Assembly (NCBI GenBank): GCA_031267755.1
Contig: JAIRYP010000015.1
Coordinates: forward strand, 1 to 64,000
DNA from: Clostridiales bacterium
GTDB lineage: Bacteria > Bacillota > Clostridia > Monoglobales > JAIRYP01
Direction of reading: 5' to 3'
Length of the DNA: 64,000 bases
Shown here: piece by piece, positions 49,735 to 59,012 of the stretch
Position numbering within the stretch: the first letter of the stretch is position 1
Layout: every line of letters begins with the position of its first letter
The notes under the pieces: model-generated
Seen by the model: only the letters and a program-made list of their open reading frames with translations
Told to the model about the DNA's origin: nothing
Databases searched by the model: none
Translations under genes and position numbers: made by a program

Positions 49735-50433
49735 TTATTCTCTGCTACCTCCAAAATTTCTTTTTGTTTGATTAAAAAATGAAATTGCATCTTCTAGGTC
49801 TTTTTTAGAAAAGTCTGGCCACAAAACATCTGAAATCCAAAATTCTGCGTATGATGCTTGCCAAAGTAAAAAGTTTGAAAGTCTCTGCCTTGAAGCTGGC
49901 ATGATTATTAAATCAACATCTGGAACATATAAATTATTTGAAATGGTATTTTCTGTTATACGGTTTGATTCAATTTTTTTGTCCAATACATCTTTTAAAA
50001 TTTTTTTAAAACTTTGTAAGATTTCGTTTCTTGAGCCGTAATTTGCGGCAATATTTAGCTTCATTCCGGTATTATTTTTTGTTATATTTTCAATTTTCCA
50101 AATTGATTCTTTTATTTCATTGTTTAAAAATCCTATATCTCCGATTACACAAACTTTTATATTTTTTCCTGAAATTTTTTGTTCTATATTTTCTAAACCA
50201 TCTTTTAAAAGCGCAAACAAATCATCAATTTCTATTTTTGGTCTGTTCCAATTTTCAGTCGAGAAAGCGTAAACTGTTAACATATTTAAACCAAGTTTTT
50301 CTGAATGTAAAACTATTTTTTCAAGTGTGCTTGCGCCTTTTTTATGTCCTATTTTTTTTGGTAATCCTCTTTTTTTTGCCCACCTGCCATTTCCATCCAT
50401 TATTATCCCGACATGTTTTGGAAGTTGCAACAT
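49735..50433 (-). CDS. uppS: Isoprenyl transferase (undecaprenyl diphosphate synthase)
   Basis: HVGIIMDGNGRWAKKRGLPKKIGHKKG, VYAFSTENWNRP, DLIIMPASRQRLSNFLLWQASYAEFWI. Confidence 0.95.
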   Translation of the reverse strand: MLQLPKHVGIIMDGNGRWAKKRGLPKKIGHKKGASTLEKIVLHSEKLGLNMLTVYAFSTENWNRPKIEIDDLFALLKDGLENIEQKISGKNIKVCVIGDIGFLNNEIKESIWKIENITKNNTGMKLNIAANYGSRNEILQSFKKILKDVLDKKIESNRITENTISNNLYVPDVDLIIMPASRQRLSNFLLWQASYAEFWISDVLWPDFSKKDLEDAISFFNQTKRNFGGSRE

Positions 50434-50491
50434 TTTGCTCCTTCATTAAAAATGTTTATAAAATTTTATATATAAATAAACATAAATGTTT

Positions 50492-51037
50492 TTATACGGT
50501 TGAAATTTTCTTCTCTTTTTTTATTACTATACTTTCGATTTCGTCAATATATTTATTAGTTAATTTTTGAATCTTATTTTCAAAAGATTTAATTTCGTCC
50601 TCGCTTGTTTCACCTTTTTTCTTTTTTAATTTAATTTGGTCTATTTCATTTCTTCTAATTGATCGAATTGAAACTTTTGCTTCTTCGCCGAGTTTTCGGA
50701 CTTCTTTGGCAATTTCGTTTCTTCTTTCCTCGCTAAGTGGCGGGAATATAATTTTTATGGCGGTACCATCGTTATTTGGACTGAGCCCAATGTCAGATTT
50801 TAATATTGCTTTTTCAATGTCAGAGAGCGTTTTAATGTCCCAAGGTTTAATTAAAATTATTCTAGGATCGGTGATTGAAATATTTGCAATTTGTGAAATT
50901 TGAGTTTTAACGCCATAATAAATTATGAATATTTTTTCAAGTATTGTTGGATTTGCTCGCCCTGTTCGTATATTTTTATAATGTTCTTGCAAGTTTGAAA
51001 TACATTTTTTCATTTTATTATCAGTTTTTTCCATGTT
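50492..51037 (-). CDS. frr: Ribosome recycling factor
   Basis: LQEHYKNIRTGRANPTILEKI, FPPLSEERRNEIAKEVRKLGEEAKVSIRSIRR. Start within the track ORF 50492-51058. Confidence 0.95.
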   Translation of the reverse strand, partial: NMEKTDNKMKKCISNLQEHYKNIRTGRANPTILEKIFIIYYGVKTQISQIANISITDPRIILIKPWDIKTLSDIEKAILKSDIGLSPNNDGTAIKIIFPPLSEERRNEIAKEVRKLGEEAKVSIRSIRRNEIDQIKLKKKKGETSEDEIKSFENKIQKLTNKYIDEIESIVIKKEKKISTV

Positions 51038-51126
51038 TGCGCCTCTTTTGAAAATCATCTTTGTGCAGAATGAATTATATTTTTAAGTTTATAAGAAATT
51101 TTCAATATTTTCGTTTTTTGTTCATT

Positions 51127-51858
51127 TTAGTTTTTGAGGATTTCAGGTGAAGAATTTGAAATAATTGTTCCAATTTTTTCTCCAAACATTGCTTTTTTAA
51201 TGTTTCCTGATTCACTCACTTGAAAAACTATTATTGGGATATTATTATCTTTGCATAATGATGCAGCAGTAGAATCCATAACTCCAAGTCCTTTTTTTAA
51301 TACATCAATATGACTTAAACTTATAAATTTATGGGCGTTTTCATCCAGATTTGGATCAGAATCGTAAACTCCGTCGGTATTTTTTGCAAGCAATATAATG
51401 TCTGCACCAATTTCTGCTGCCTTTAATGCTGCTGCAGTATCTGTTGAGAAATATGGATTACCTGTTCCACAAGCAAAAATTACAACTCTTCCTTTTTCAA
51501 GATGCCTTACTGCTTTAAGCCTAATATAGGATTCGGCGATTTGTTTTATTTCAATTGCAGTTTGAACTCGGCATGGAACTAAATTTTTTTCAATTGAGTC
51601 AGCAAAAGCAAGAGAATTTATAGCAGTTGCAAGCATTCCCATATGGTCAGCTCTATTTCTTTCAATATCCGCACAATTTCTGCCTCTAAAAAAATTTCCG
51701 CCTCCGATAACAATCGCAATCTCGGCTCCAAGTTTTACGCATTCACAAATTTCTTTAGAGATTTTTTTAACTATAGAAGATTCAATTCCAAAATGGCTTG
51801 GGCCGCTTAGAGCTTCTCCGCTTATTTTAATTACAACTCTTTTGTATTTTAATTCCAT
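51127..51858 (-). CDS. pyrH: UMP kinase
   Basis: [50 protein letters not shown]. Confidence 0.96.
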   Translation of the reverse strand: MELKYKRVVIKISGEALSGPSHFGIESSIVKKISKEICECVKLGAEIAIVIGGGNFFRGRNCADIERNRADHMGMLATAINSLAFADSIEKNLVPCRVQTAIEIKQIAESYIRLKAVRHLEKGRVVIFACGTGNPYFSTDTAAALKAAEIGADIILLAKNTDGVYDSDPNLDENAHKFISLSHIDVLKKGLGVMDSTAASLCKDNNIPIIVFQVSESGNIKKAMFGEKIGTIISNSSPEILKN

Positions 51859-52070
51859 ATTTTCCTCAGTTTTTATTATTTTTTATTAAACTTATATTTT
51901 TTTGAATTTATGGTTAATATATTTTATTTTTTTGTTGATGTCAAATAGCTTAAGGATCGTTTTTTAATTTTTTAAATTATTTTTTATAAGTTTAGTATAT
52001 TTTTTATTTAATTTTAGGATACTAAATAATATTTAATAGTTTGAATTTTAAAGAAAGGTGTTGTTATTTT

Positions 52071-55000
52071 ATGTTAATTAAAAGATTCTATAAAAATTTT
52101 TCGGGGTCAGCGTCATCGAAGGTGAGAGAATTGTCCGCTGAAGAAGAGGTATATAAAAGAGTTATGATTAACAAATTGCTTAATTTGATGCAAATTAAAT
52201 ATATATGTGATTCTCAAGAAAAACTATATGATGAAACGTATTTTAAAAATAATTTTGATTCTGCCTTTTTTGACAGTAAATTAATTAATTTATATAGAGT
52301 TTTAAGTAAAAAAATCGAGAAATCAAATGAATATCAACAACTGAATAGCAAGGAATTTTTAAATGATGAAAAAATTATACGTATGGCAGAATTTTTAGTT
52401 AGAGCTAGTATTGTTGGTTTTAAAGATGAAAGAAAACGTGGCGAAGTAATGGAACAAGTAAGAAACGAAAGAATTAAGGAAGATGTTCAAAAACAAACTA
52501 AAAAGTCAGATATTTCTTTAGTGTTAGAGCCAACTGCAACACTTTTGAATAAAGAACAAATGATTGAAGATTTTACTGAAGATATTTTATCAGGCCAATT
52601 TGCTACAGGGGCCTTAGGTGAAGATAGGGACACAAAGAATAAAAGAAATGCTCGACTTGAACTATATCGAAGCGAATTCTTAGACGGATTAATTAGTGAT
52701 TATAGTAAAGTTTATGAAATTTATTTGAGAGAATTTCCACACCATGATGAAGTTAGAGATAGAAAATTTTTAAAGGGATTTTTAGAGGGTTGTTTTGAAA
52801 ATATTTCATATGAACGATTAATGGAATTGGCTCAACAACAAAAAGCAGCAGCAGCAAAACCTCCATCGCCGAAACCAGCAGCAGCAGTACCGAAACCGCC
52901 GCCAGCGGCTTCGCCAGCAACACCAGCTCCACCAAAAGCAACAGCACCTTTATCACCAAGAGAGCAAATGATTGAAGATTTTGTTGAAAATTTATTATCT
53001 ATTGATGGCGTTGATAGAGCGTATGGAAAAGACGGATCTGAAAGACATAGACGGTTAAAAGTATATCATAGCAATTTTGTAGAAGAAAAAACCGATAAAG
53101 TACAGCAGCTTTTTTCGAATTATTTAGAAACAAATTCGGGTGTTGAAGAATCTGAAAAAAGAAAATTTTTGAAGGAAAATTTGGAGCGAGAATTTGAAGG
53201 ATACACTTATGAACAAGTAATAGCAAAGGCTCAAGAAGAAAAAACAGCAGTAGCAGCTCCGCCAGCAAAACCAGCAGTACCATCAGCTCCTTCGGCGGCA
53301 CCAGCAGCAGCTCCGCCAGCAAAACCAGCACCAGCAGCAGCACCTCCAACAAAACCAGCACCATCAGCAGCCGCCTCGTCTACGGATGGGTTTAAACCTA
53401 TACCCGCTGAAGATTATGATGCTTTTGTTGATTTGGCTGCGAAATTGTTGGTTTTTGGCGAAGAGAATGCAACAGCTGATGATGTTCCGAATGTTATTTA
53501 TGAACTTTATGAAAGTTTGGCCGAAAAATTTGATATAGATATAGGTGTTGAATCAGCTTTTTATAATCCACAAGATTTCAAAATAGGTTTTGAAAAAGTT
53601 AAAACTGGTACACCAGAACAAAAACATGATGTGGGCAAGTCTCACGTAGAAGAATATCTTAGACGTCAAAAATTTTCAAGAGGGCCTGAAAAAGTTGTAA
53701 CAAAAAAAGAAGCTGAAACGGCACCTCAAGTTTTAACGCCCGAGCAAGAACTTATTGAATTAATTGTTAATGATAAACTTTTGGATTCGAAAACTGACAA
53801 TTATGAGTTTAAATTAAGAGGAATAGAATTTGAAATTGAAAGAATAATAATTGCAAATGATCTTTCTCGTGGAATTATTGTTGGAATACGAGGAGATATT
53901 GATACTGATTTGGAAAATTTTGATCATGATAAAAAAGATGCAACTCCTGAACAAAAAAGAGATTTTTTAACAAAAAAAGTTAAAGAAAGAATTGAAGCAT
54001 TTGGTGGTTTTGATTCTTTAAAAAAATCAGCTCCAGCGGCTGTTAAATTGCCACCACCTACAGCCCCTCCTACGGCTAAGCCGAAGCCTCCACTTGTAAT
54101 GCCTCCTACGATTAAACCACCCCCACCACCAGGTCCTGCTCCAGCTCTAGCCAAAGTTGAACCTCCAAAAGTTGCAGCACAACCTGATCCGGCACCTGGC
54201 GTAAAGCCGCCAGATAAGGAAACAGTAAATTCTGCAAATAAAGAATTTGTCAAAGAACGAATGAAGTTTATGGAAGCATTAGAAAAAAATTTACTTGTTG
54301 GACCTGTTGATTTAGAAAAAGTGAAAGCAGCAATGAAATCTGAAAAGGAGCGGTTGAAAAAAGAATTTGGTCTGGGTGATGAATTAGACGCAATAATACA
54401 AAGTGGAGTGGAAAAAAGAAACGGTACGAACGATGCAGAAGGTGTTTTTATTAATAAATTAACTCTTATAGATTCGTATATGCCAAGTATTATTAGGAGT
54501 TTACATACTTTATTTGATAATACTTGTCGAGAAAAGATATTAGGAGCGATACTTCAACATTTGGTTCCAGCTGCAGGGCCTCCGGCAGCTGAGCCTAAGC
54601 CTTCACTTGTAACGCCCCCGGAATTTGTACCACCGCCACCAACAGGTCCTGCTCCAGTGCCTCCATTTGTAACACCTCCTACGGCCAAACCATTACCACC
54701 ACCAGGTCCTCCTCCAACGATTCCGCCTGCAACGTCCCCTGCGGTTAAACCATCTCCATCAGCACGCACTGCTCCAGTGCCTCAAGCTGCAGTACCTTCA
54801 CCTGCAACGTCACTTCCTCCTAAGGCATCTCCTAAGCCTTTATCTGAGACTACGCACGCAGAACCGCCATTACAAAAAAAACAATTTGTTGAAATGCTTC
54901 AACGTACTGCAAAAATGGATAAATCACAATTTATTCATGTAGTAGCGCAAGCATATGGTATTTCCGCAGCAGAAAAAAGTGATTCACAATTGTCAAGTGA

Positions 55001-55376
55001 GCTTGGAGAGGCGGGCGTTAATGTTGCAGCAGTTGAGAAAGCTCTTGAAACCTTTCAAAGAATAATGCCTGAAACTATTGAAAAAATTGAAAATGCTGGC
55101 GAAGAAGATTTTAATAATTCTATGAGTAACGATAAGCTTTTTGGTCAAATCAATGTAGGATCAAAAAATATAGAAATAGGTTTTTTTAGAAAATTAGTTA
55201 ATAAAATTTGTAATTTTTTTAATTTAGGTAGAAGTGCTGAAGCAACGAGCTTAGCTGAACTTGTGAAAGCTAAAACAACACAGGGTTTTGATCAAAATTT
55301 TGGGAAAGCGCCACTTATTGGTTTTCCTGAAAGAACATCTCAAGTGGCGGGGCCATCCACGTTACCTAGAAAATAA
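52071..55376 (+). CDS. Large multi-domain protein with Pro/Ala-rich linkers; family member 1
   Basis: ATG 52071 (MLIKRFYKNFSG) after aaagaaaggtg RBS, better than the track TTG at 52041. Repeated helical modules, PAP-rich linkers, conserved CTD, C-terminal APLIGFPERTSQVAGPSTLPRK. Confidence 0.88.
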   Translation: MLIKRFYKNFSGSASSKVRELSAEEEVYKRVMINKLLNLMQIKYICDSQEKLYDETYFKNNFDSAFFDSKLINLYRVLSKKIEKSNEYQQLNSKEFLNDEKIIRMAEFLVRASIVGFKDERKRGEVMEQVRNERIKEDVQKQTKKSDISLVLEPTATLLNKEQMIEDFTEDILSGQFATGALGEDRDTKNKRNARLELYRSEFLDGLISDYSKVYEIYLREFPHHDEVRDRKFLKGFLEGCFENISYERLMELAQQQKAAAAKPPSPKPAAAVPKPPPAASPATPAPPKATAPLSPREQMIEDFVENLLSIDGVDRAYGKDGSERHRRLKVYHSNFVEEKTDKVQQLFSNYLETNSGVEESEKRKFLKENLEREFEGYTYEQVIAKAQEEKTAVAAPPAKPAVPSAPSAAPAAAPPAKPAPAAAPPTKPAPSAAASSTDGFKPIPAEDYDAFVDLAAKLLVFGEENATADDVPNVIYELYESLAEKFDIDIGVESAFYNPQDFKIGFEKVKTGTPEQKHDVGKSHVEEYLRRQKFSRGPEKVVTKKEAETAPQVLTPEQELIELIVNDKLLDSKTDNYEFKLRGIEFEIERIIIANDLSRGIIVGIRGDIDTDLENFDHDKKDATPEQKRDFLTKKVKERIEAFGGFDSLKKSAPAAVKLPPPTAPPTAKPKPPLVMPPTIKPPPPPGPAPALAKVEPPKVAAQPDPAPGVKPPDKETVNSANKEFVKERMKFMEALEKNLLVGPVDLEKVKAAMKSEKERLKKEFGLGDELDAIIQSGVEKRNGTNDAEGVFINKLTLIDSYMPSIIRSLHTLFDNTCREKILGAILQHLVPAAGPPAAEPKPSLVTPPEFVPPPPTGPAPVPPFVTPPTAKPLPPPGPPPTIPPATSPAVKPSPSARTAPVPQAAVPSPATSLPPKASPKPLSETTHAEPPLQKKQFVEMLQRTAKMDKSQFIHVVAQAYGISAAEKSDSQLSSELGEAGVNVAAVEKALETFQRIMPETIEKIENAGEEDFNNSMSNDKLFGQINVGSKNIEIGFFRKLVNKICNFFNLGRSAEATSLAELVKAKTTQGFDQNFGKAPLIGFPERTSQVAGPSTLPRK
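53252..53330 (+). repeat. 25-bp direct repeat in Pro/Ala linker (period 54 bp)
   Basis: agcagctccgccagcaaaaccagca at 53252-53276 and 53306-53330, identical. Confidence 0.9.
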
Positions 55377-55378
55377 TA

Positions 55379-55411
55379 AAATTATTTTTAATAATTTATT
55401 CAATTTTAGTA
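55379..55411. repeat. 33-bp 3'-flank repeat, copy 1
   Basis: aaattatttttaataatttattcaattttagta, identical to 56779-56811. Confidence 0.9.
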
Positions 55412-55480
55412 AATAGTAAATACCTAATTGTAAATCAAAATGTACTAAGTTTCTATTGTTTGGTATAGGAGTTGTTTTTT

Positions 55481-56779
55481 ATGTTGATAAAATATGTTTT
55501 AAAATGTTCTTATATCAGGCAAGCTGCAACTTCGGGTGCGTCAGAATCTACAGCGGTTGATTCGGAAGTTCTAAGAGAACGCGAACAAGTTTACCTTAAA
55601 ATTAAATTAAAGTTGTGTGAGTTATTACATGAGGAATTTAATAAAAGAACTGTTATTGATGTAGAAGAAATAAAAAGATTAGTGAAGAGAGAAATGGAAC
55701 CATTTACAACAGATTATGATTTAGGAGAAGATTTAGAAAAAATAGTAGAAAATGTTGCAGAAGATAGAGAATTAATGCTTGATAATAAAAAGATGGCAGA
55801 TTATGTTTTTGAAAGGAATTTAAATCAAGCATTCGGAAGTAATTTTGAAAATTTATGTCAAAAAAAGATAATGAATAAAAGAAAGACAATAGCGTCTCCG
55901 ATGGTTGAACCGGATCTTTCAACTACAACGCCCCTTTCATCTAAAGCATCACCAGCAGCGTCTTCGAAGGCTAGGCCGGAGCCTAGACCGAAGGCTAGAC
56001 CGAAGCCTTCTACGTTTGATCTGACAGAATCATCAGTATTTGATTCAACGATTTCACATGGAGAAGCTTCAGCTGTTAAACCGAGGCCTCCCCACGCAGT
56101 GCCTCCACTGATTAAGCCACCTCCGCCAGTACGTTCCCCTGCTCCAACGTCTTCGGCTACAGCGTCTCCGACGACTGAGCCATCTTCGCCGAACGTCCCT
56201 GTTTCAATGAATTCGAGTGCAGCTTCGCAAGCTCGAAAAAAGCAATTTACTGATGCACTTCGACAAACTTTAGAAATGGAAATGCCACAATTTATTCGCA
56301 TAATAGCTAAAGATTACGGAATTGCACCAACGGCAAAAGGCTGGTTTGGAAGAACAAAGGTAAAAACTGATTCACAGATACAAAAAGAATTGGCGAAAAA
56401 AGGAGTTAATGTTTCAGCGTTAAAACCAGCACTTAAGACCTTTCAACGAAATGTAAAAGAAAATGTCGAAAGAATTGAAAATATGTCCCCGGAAGAATTT
56501 GATAATTCAGTGGGAAGTGGCAAGATGCCTGAAGAAATTTCAAAGGGAATAGGACCTAAAGAAATAGGCTTTTTTGAAAAAGTGATTAATAAACTTTGCA
56601 ATTTTTTTAATATAGCTAGAGCTGTTAAAGATTGTGAGGTAACGAGCTTAGCTGAAATAGTAAGAGAACAAACACCAGCAAAATTTGTCGGCAAAACTTC
56701 TGGTGACGCTCCGCTTACTAAGTTTCCGGGTGCAAGTCAACAATCGCAAAAATCAATCGGGCCAAATATCAGGCGATGA
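55481..56779 (+). CDS. Family member 2 (MLIKYVLKCSYIRQAA N-terminus, Pro-rich linker, conserved CTD)
   Basis: ATG 55481 with taggag RBS. CTD matches member 1 (KKQF...EIGFFEKVINKLCNFFNIAR...TSLAEIV...APLTKFP). Confidence 0.88.
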   Translation: MLIKYVLKCSYIRQAATSGASESTAVDSEVLREREQVYLKIKLKLCELLHEEFNKRTVIDVEEIKRLVKREMEPFTTDYDLGEDLEKIVENVAEDRELMLDNKKMADYVFERNLNQAFGSNFENLCQKKIMNKRKTIASPMVEPDLSTTTPLSSKASPAASSKARPEPRPKARPKPSTFDLTESSVFDSTISHGEASAVKPRPPHAVPPLIKPPPPVRSPAPTSSATASPTTEPSSPNVPVSMNSSAASQARKKQFTDALRQTLEMEMPQFIRIIAKDYGIAPTAKGWFGRTKVKTDSQIQKELAKKGVNVSALKPALKTFQRNVKENVERIENMSPEEFDNSVGSGKMPEEISKGIGPKEIGFFEKVINKLCNFFNIARAVKDCEVTSLAEIVREQTPAKFVGKTSGDAPLTKFPGASQQSQKSIGPNIRR

Positions 56780-56811
56780 AATTATTTTTAATAATTTATT
56801 CAATTTTAGTA
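56779..56811. repeat. 33-bp 3'-flank repeat, copy 2
   Basis: Identical to 55379-55411; both directly follow a family-member stop codon. Confidence 0.9.
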
Positions 56812-56873
56812 CATAATAAAAAGTGAATTATAAAATGAAAAATTAAAATTTTTATTTTTTTGGAGGGGTTTTT

Positions 56874-58811
56874 ATGTTAATAAAATATATTTTAAAGTGT
56901 TCTCATATTAGACAAGCTGCATCTTCAACTGCACCAACAATACTGTTTGTTGAATTTGGGAAAATGTGTGATATTATTAGAAATAATTACATTTCATTTT
57001 TGGTTTCGTCAAGATCTGATCTTAGTCATATAGAAAAAATTTTTCCTGAAATGGTACCTGAAGCATTTGATGGTGAGATTGTTTCTGAAAATGCTGAACG
57101 CCTTAAAATATTTGCCGAAAAATTTGGTTTAGGTGATTTAACAGCAACCGAACTTGTTCCTAAATTTGGTGATTGGTTAGAAGAAAAATTATCAAAATGG
57201 AAAGGTAATTATCATGATAATTATCATATAGCTGAACAAATTTTTGAATATTTGGATGCAAATATAGATTATAGTTTGGCTAGAAGAATAGGTGGTAAAT
57301 TTGAAAAAGCACATGAAATATTAAGTGTTAGCGTTGTGTTTGAATTATTTTTAACTAGACGATTAGTAAGTTTTATGTCTGATGGAGATTCAACTTTTTA
57401 TTCAGAACAAGATAATCTTGAATTTAAAAGTTTAATAGAAAAATATCCAGAATTAAACGTAATGGAAATTTTTCATCCTAGTTCACCTTATATAGCAAAA
57501 CTTTTAGAGAAAAAGAGTGTTTCATATGAAAAGAAGTTTAAAATAGCAAAAAAAGTAGCAAGTGAATTTTTGAATCGAAGATTATATAAATTATATGGTG
57601 AATTTTTACCAGCATCTGAATCAGAATTAGTTGACGAACAAGAAATATTTGACGAACAAGAAATACCTGAAGATCAAGAAACACATGACGAACAAGAAAC
57701 ATCTGAAGATCTAGAAACAACTGACGAGCAAGAAATACCTGAAGATCAAGAAACACATGACGAACAAGAAACATCTGAAGATCTAGAAACAACTGAAGAT
57801 CAAGAAACACATGAAGACTTAGAAACAACTGACGAACAAGAAACACTTGAAGATGAAGAAATACCTGAAGAACAAGAAACGTCTGAAGAACAAGAATCTT
57901 CAAAATCAAGTTATGGATTTGATCAGCGATATCTTATTAGAAGATTAAAATCTTATATTGATGATGGAACAAGAGAAGACGAATTTTTTGAATCTATTGA
58001 CAAATTAAATCAGCATTTTCCAAATTATAAATTTCAATTAGGTAGGATAATAGCAAATGCTATGAGTGATTATATTAATTTTAGAAAAGATAATCTAGAA
58101 GTCCCTAAAGAAGAGTGTATGAAACGATTAACGGAGGGATTGATTGTTAAACTTGATGAATTAAGAGAAAAACAATTAGCATACCACGAGCTTGAGTCAA
58201 CACAGCCTCCTGATACCTCACCGGTTCCAGAAACTTTAAGTTCACTTGTATCTGAAACTTCAAGTTTACCTCAAACACTTGATGATCAACAACAAAAGCA
58301 AACGCCTTATCGAGAAGAGTTTGTTAAAAAGTTAGATAAAATTTTTAAAATTAGTTATGAAGATTTTTATCTCACAGCGGCTAAAATAACAGGTATTCCA
58401 ACGGAAGGAAAAAATCAAGAGCAAATATTAGACGAATTTAAAAAAATTGGTATTTTCTCTTCTGAATTAAAGGCTTCATATCATTCTTTAACACAAGGTC
58501 TTGAAAAAACCCAAAAAAAGCTTGAAACTATGAATCCTGATCAGGCTTTGGTAGAGTTACGAAGCTATCAGTTTATTGATGAAAAATTGCCTGTTGCACA
58601 TCAATTTGGAACTAAAAACATTATTAAAAGAGCTGCACAACAAATATACAACTCAATTCTTGAATTAATTGGCAAACGATGGAATTCTGTAGACTCTTTG
58701 AAATTATCTGATCTTGTGCAGCAAGAAAAGCTTCAGGGAGTTGGTTTAGTTTCCTTTCCTTCTGGCTCTAAACCTGCTGTTACTCCTGCGCAAAGCCGTA
58801 AGCCTAGATAG
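56874..58811 (+). CDS. Family member 3 (MLIKYILKCSHIRQAA N-terminus, acidic hexapeptide repeats, divergent CTD)
   Basis: RBS ggagggg; N-terminal peptide near-identical to member 2; C-terminus GVGLVSFPSGSKPAVTPAQSRKPR. Confidence 0.88.
   Translation: MLIKYILKCSHIRQAASSTAPTILFVEFGKMCDIIRNNYISFLVSSRSDLSHIEKIFPEMVPEAFDGEIVSENAERLKIFAEKFGLGDLTATELVPKFGDWLEEKLSKWKGNYHDNYHIAEQIFEYLDANIDYSLARRIGGKFEKAHEILSVSVVFELFLTRRLVSFMSDGDSTFYSEQDNLEFKSLIEKYPELNVMEIFHPSSPYIAKLLEKKSVSYEKKFKIAKKVASEFLNRRLYKLYGEFLPASESELVDEQEIFDEQEIPEDQETHDEQETSEDLETTDEQEIPEDQETHDEQETSEDLETTEDQETHEDLETTDEQETLEDEEIPEEQETSEEQESSKSSYGFDQRYLIRRLKSYIDDGTREDEFFESIDKLNQHFPNYKFQLGRIIANAMSDYINFRKDNLEVPKEECMKRLTEGLIVKLDELREKQLAYHELESTQPPDTSPVPETLSSLVSETSSLPQTLDDQQQKQTPYREEFVKKLDKIFKISYEDFYLTAAKITGIPTEGKNQEQILDEFKKIGIFSSELKASYHSLTQGLEKTQKKLETMNPDQALVELRSYQFIDEKLPVAHQFGTKNIIKRAAQQIYNSILELIGKRWNSVDSLKLSDLVQQEKLQGVGLVSFPSGSKPAVTPAQSRKPR
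57633..57902 (+). repeat. 15 x 18-bp tandem repeat encoding acidic hexapeptides ([DE][DE]x[ED][ET]x, e.g. DEQETS/EDLETT)
   Basis: Direct reading: DEQEIF DEQEIP EDQETH DEQETS EDLETT DEQEIP EDQETH DEQETS EDLETT EDQETH EDLETT DEQETL EDEEIP EEQETS EEQESS. Confidence 0.95.
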
Positions 58812-59012
58812 CATTAATTTTATTTCCAATAATTTTTATTTTGCAGTTTTTTATTATTCATCTTGTTAAATTCATAATTATTTAAATCAATATTATTAAA
58901 TATGTATATTTTTTTAATAATTATGCAATACTAGTAATACGTAATTTTTTTAATTTTATGTTTTAGAATAATTTTGGAAAATAAATTTCCAAGCATAAAG
59001 GAGTTGTTTTAA

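Noticed and set aside
53924-54769. Minus-strand Gly-rich ORFs (e.g. 53924-54253, 54554-54769)
   Set aside because: Antisense readings of the Pro/Ala-coding linkers; no RBS, low-complexity translation, fully inside member 1.
55858-56301. Minus-strand 147-aa ORF
   Set aside because: Antisense of the Pro-rich part of member 2; Gly/Ser low complexity, no independent support.
57633-57902. CRISPR-like regular repeats
   Set aside because: 18-bp units are in-frame, contiguous and degenerate with no spacers; protein-coding tandem repeat, not CRISPR. No CRISPR or cas genes were seen in the window.
57538-57909. Minus-strand 123-aa Leu/Phe/Val-rich ORF
   Set aside because: Antisense of the acidic hexapeptide repeat; artefactual repeat translation.
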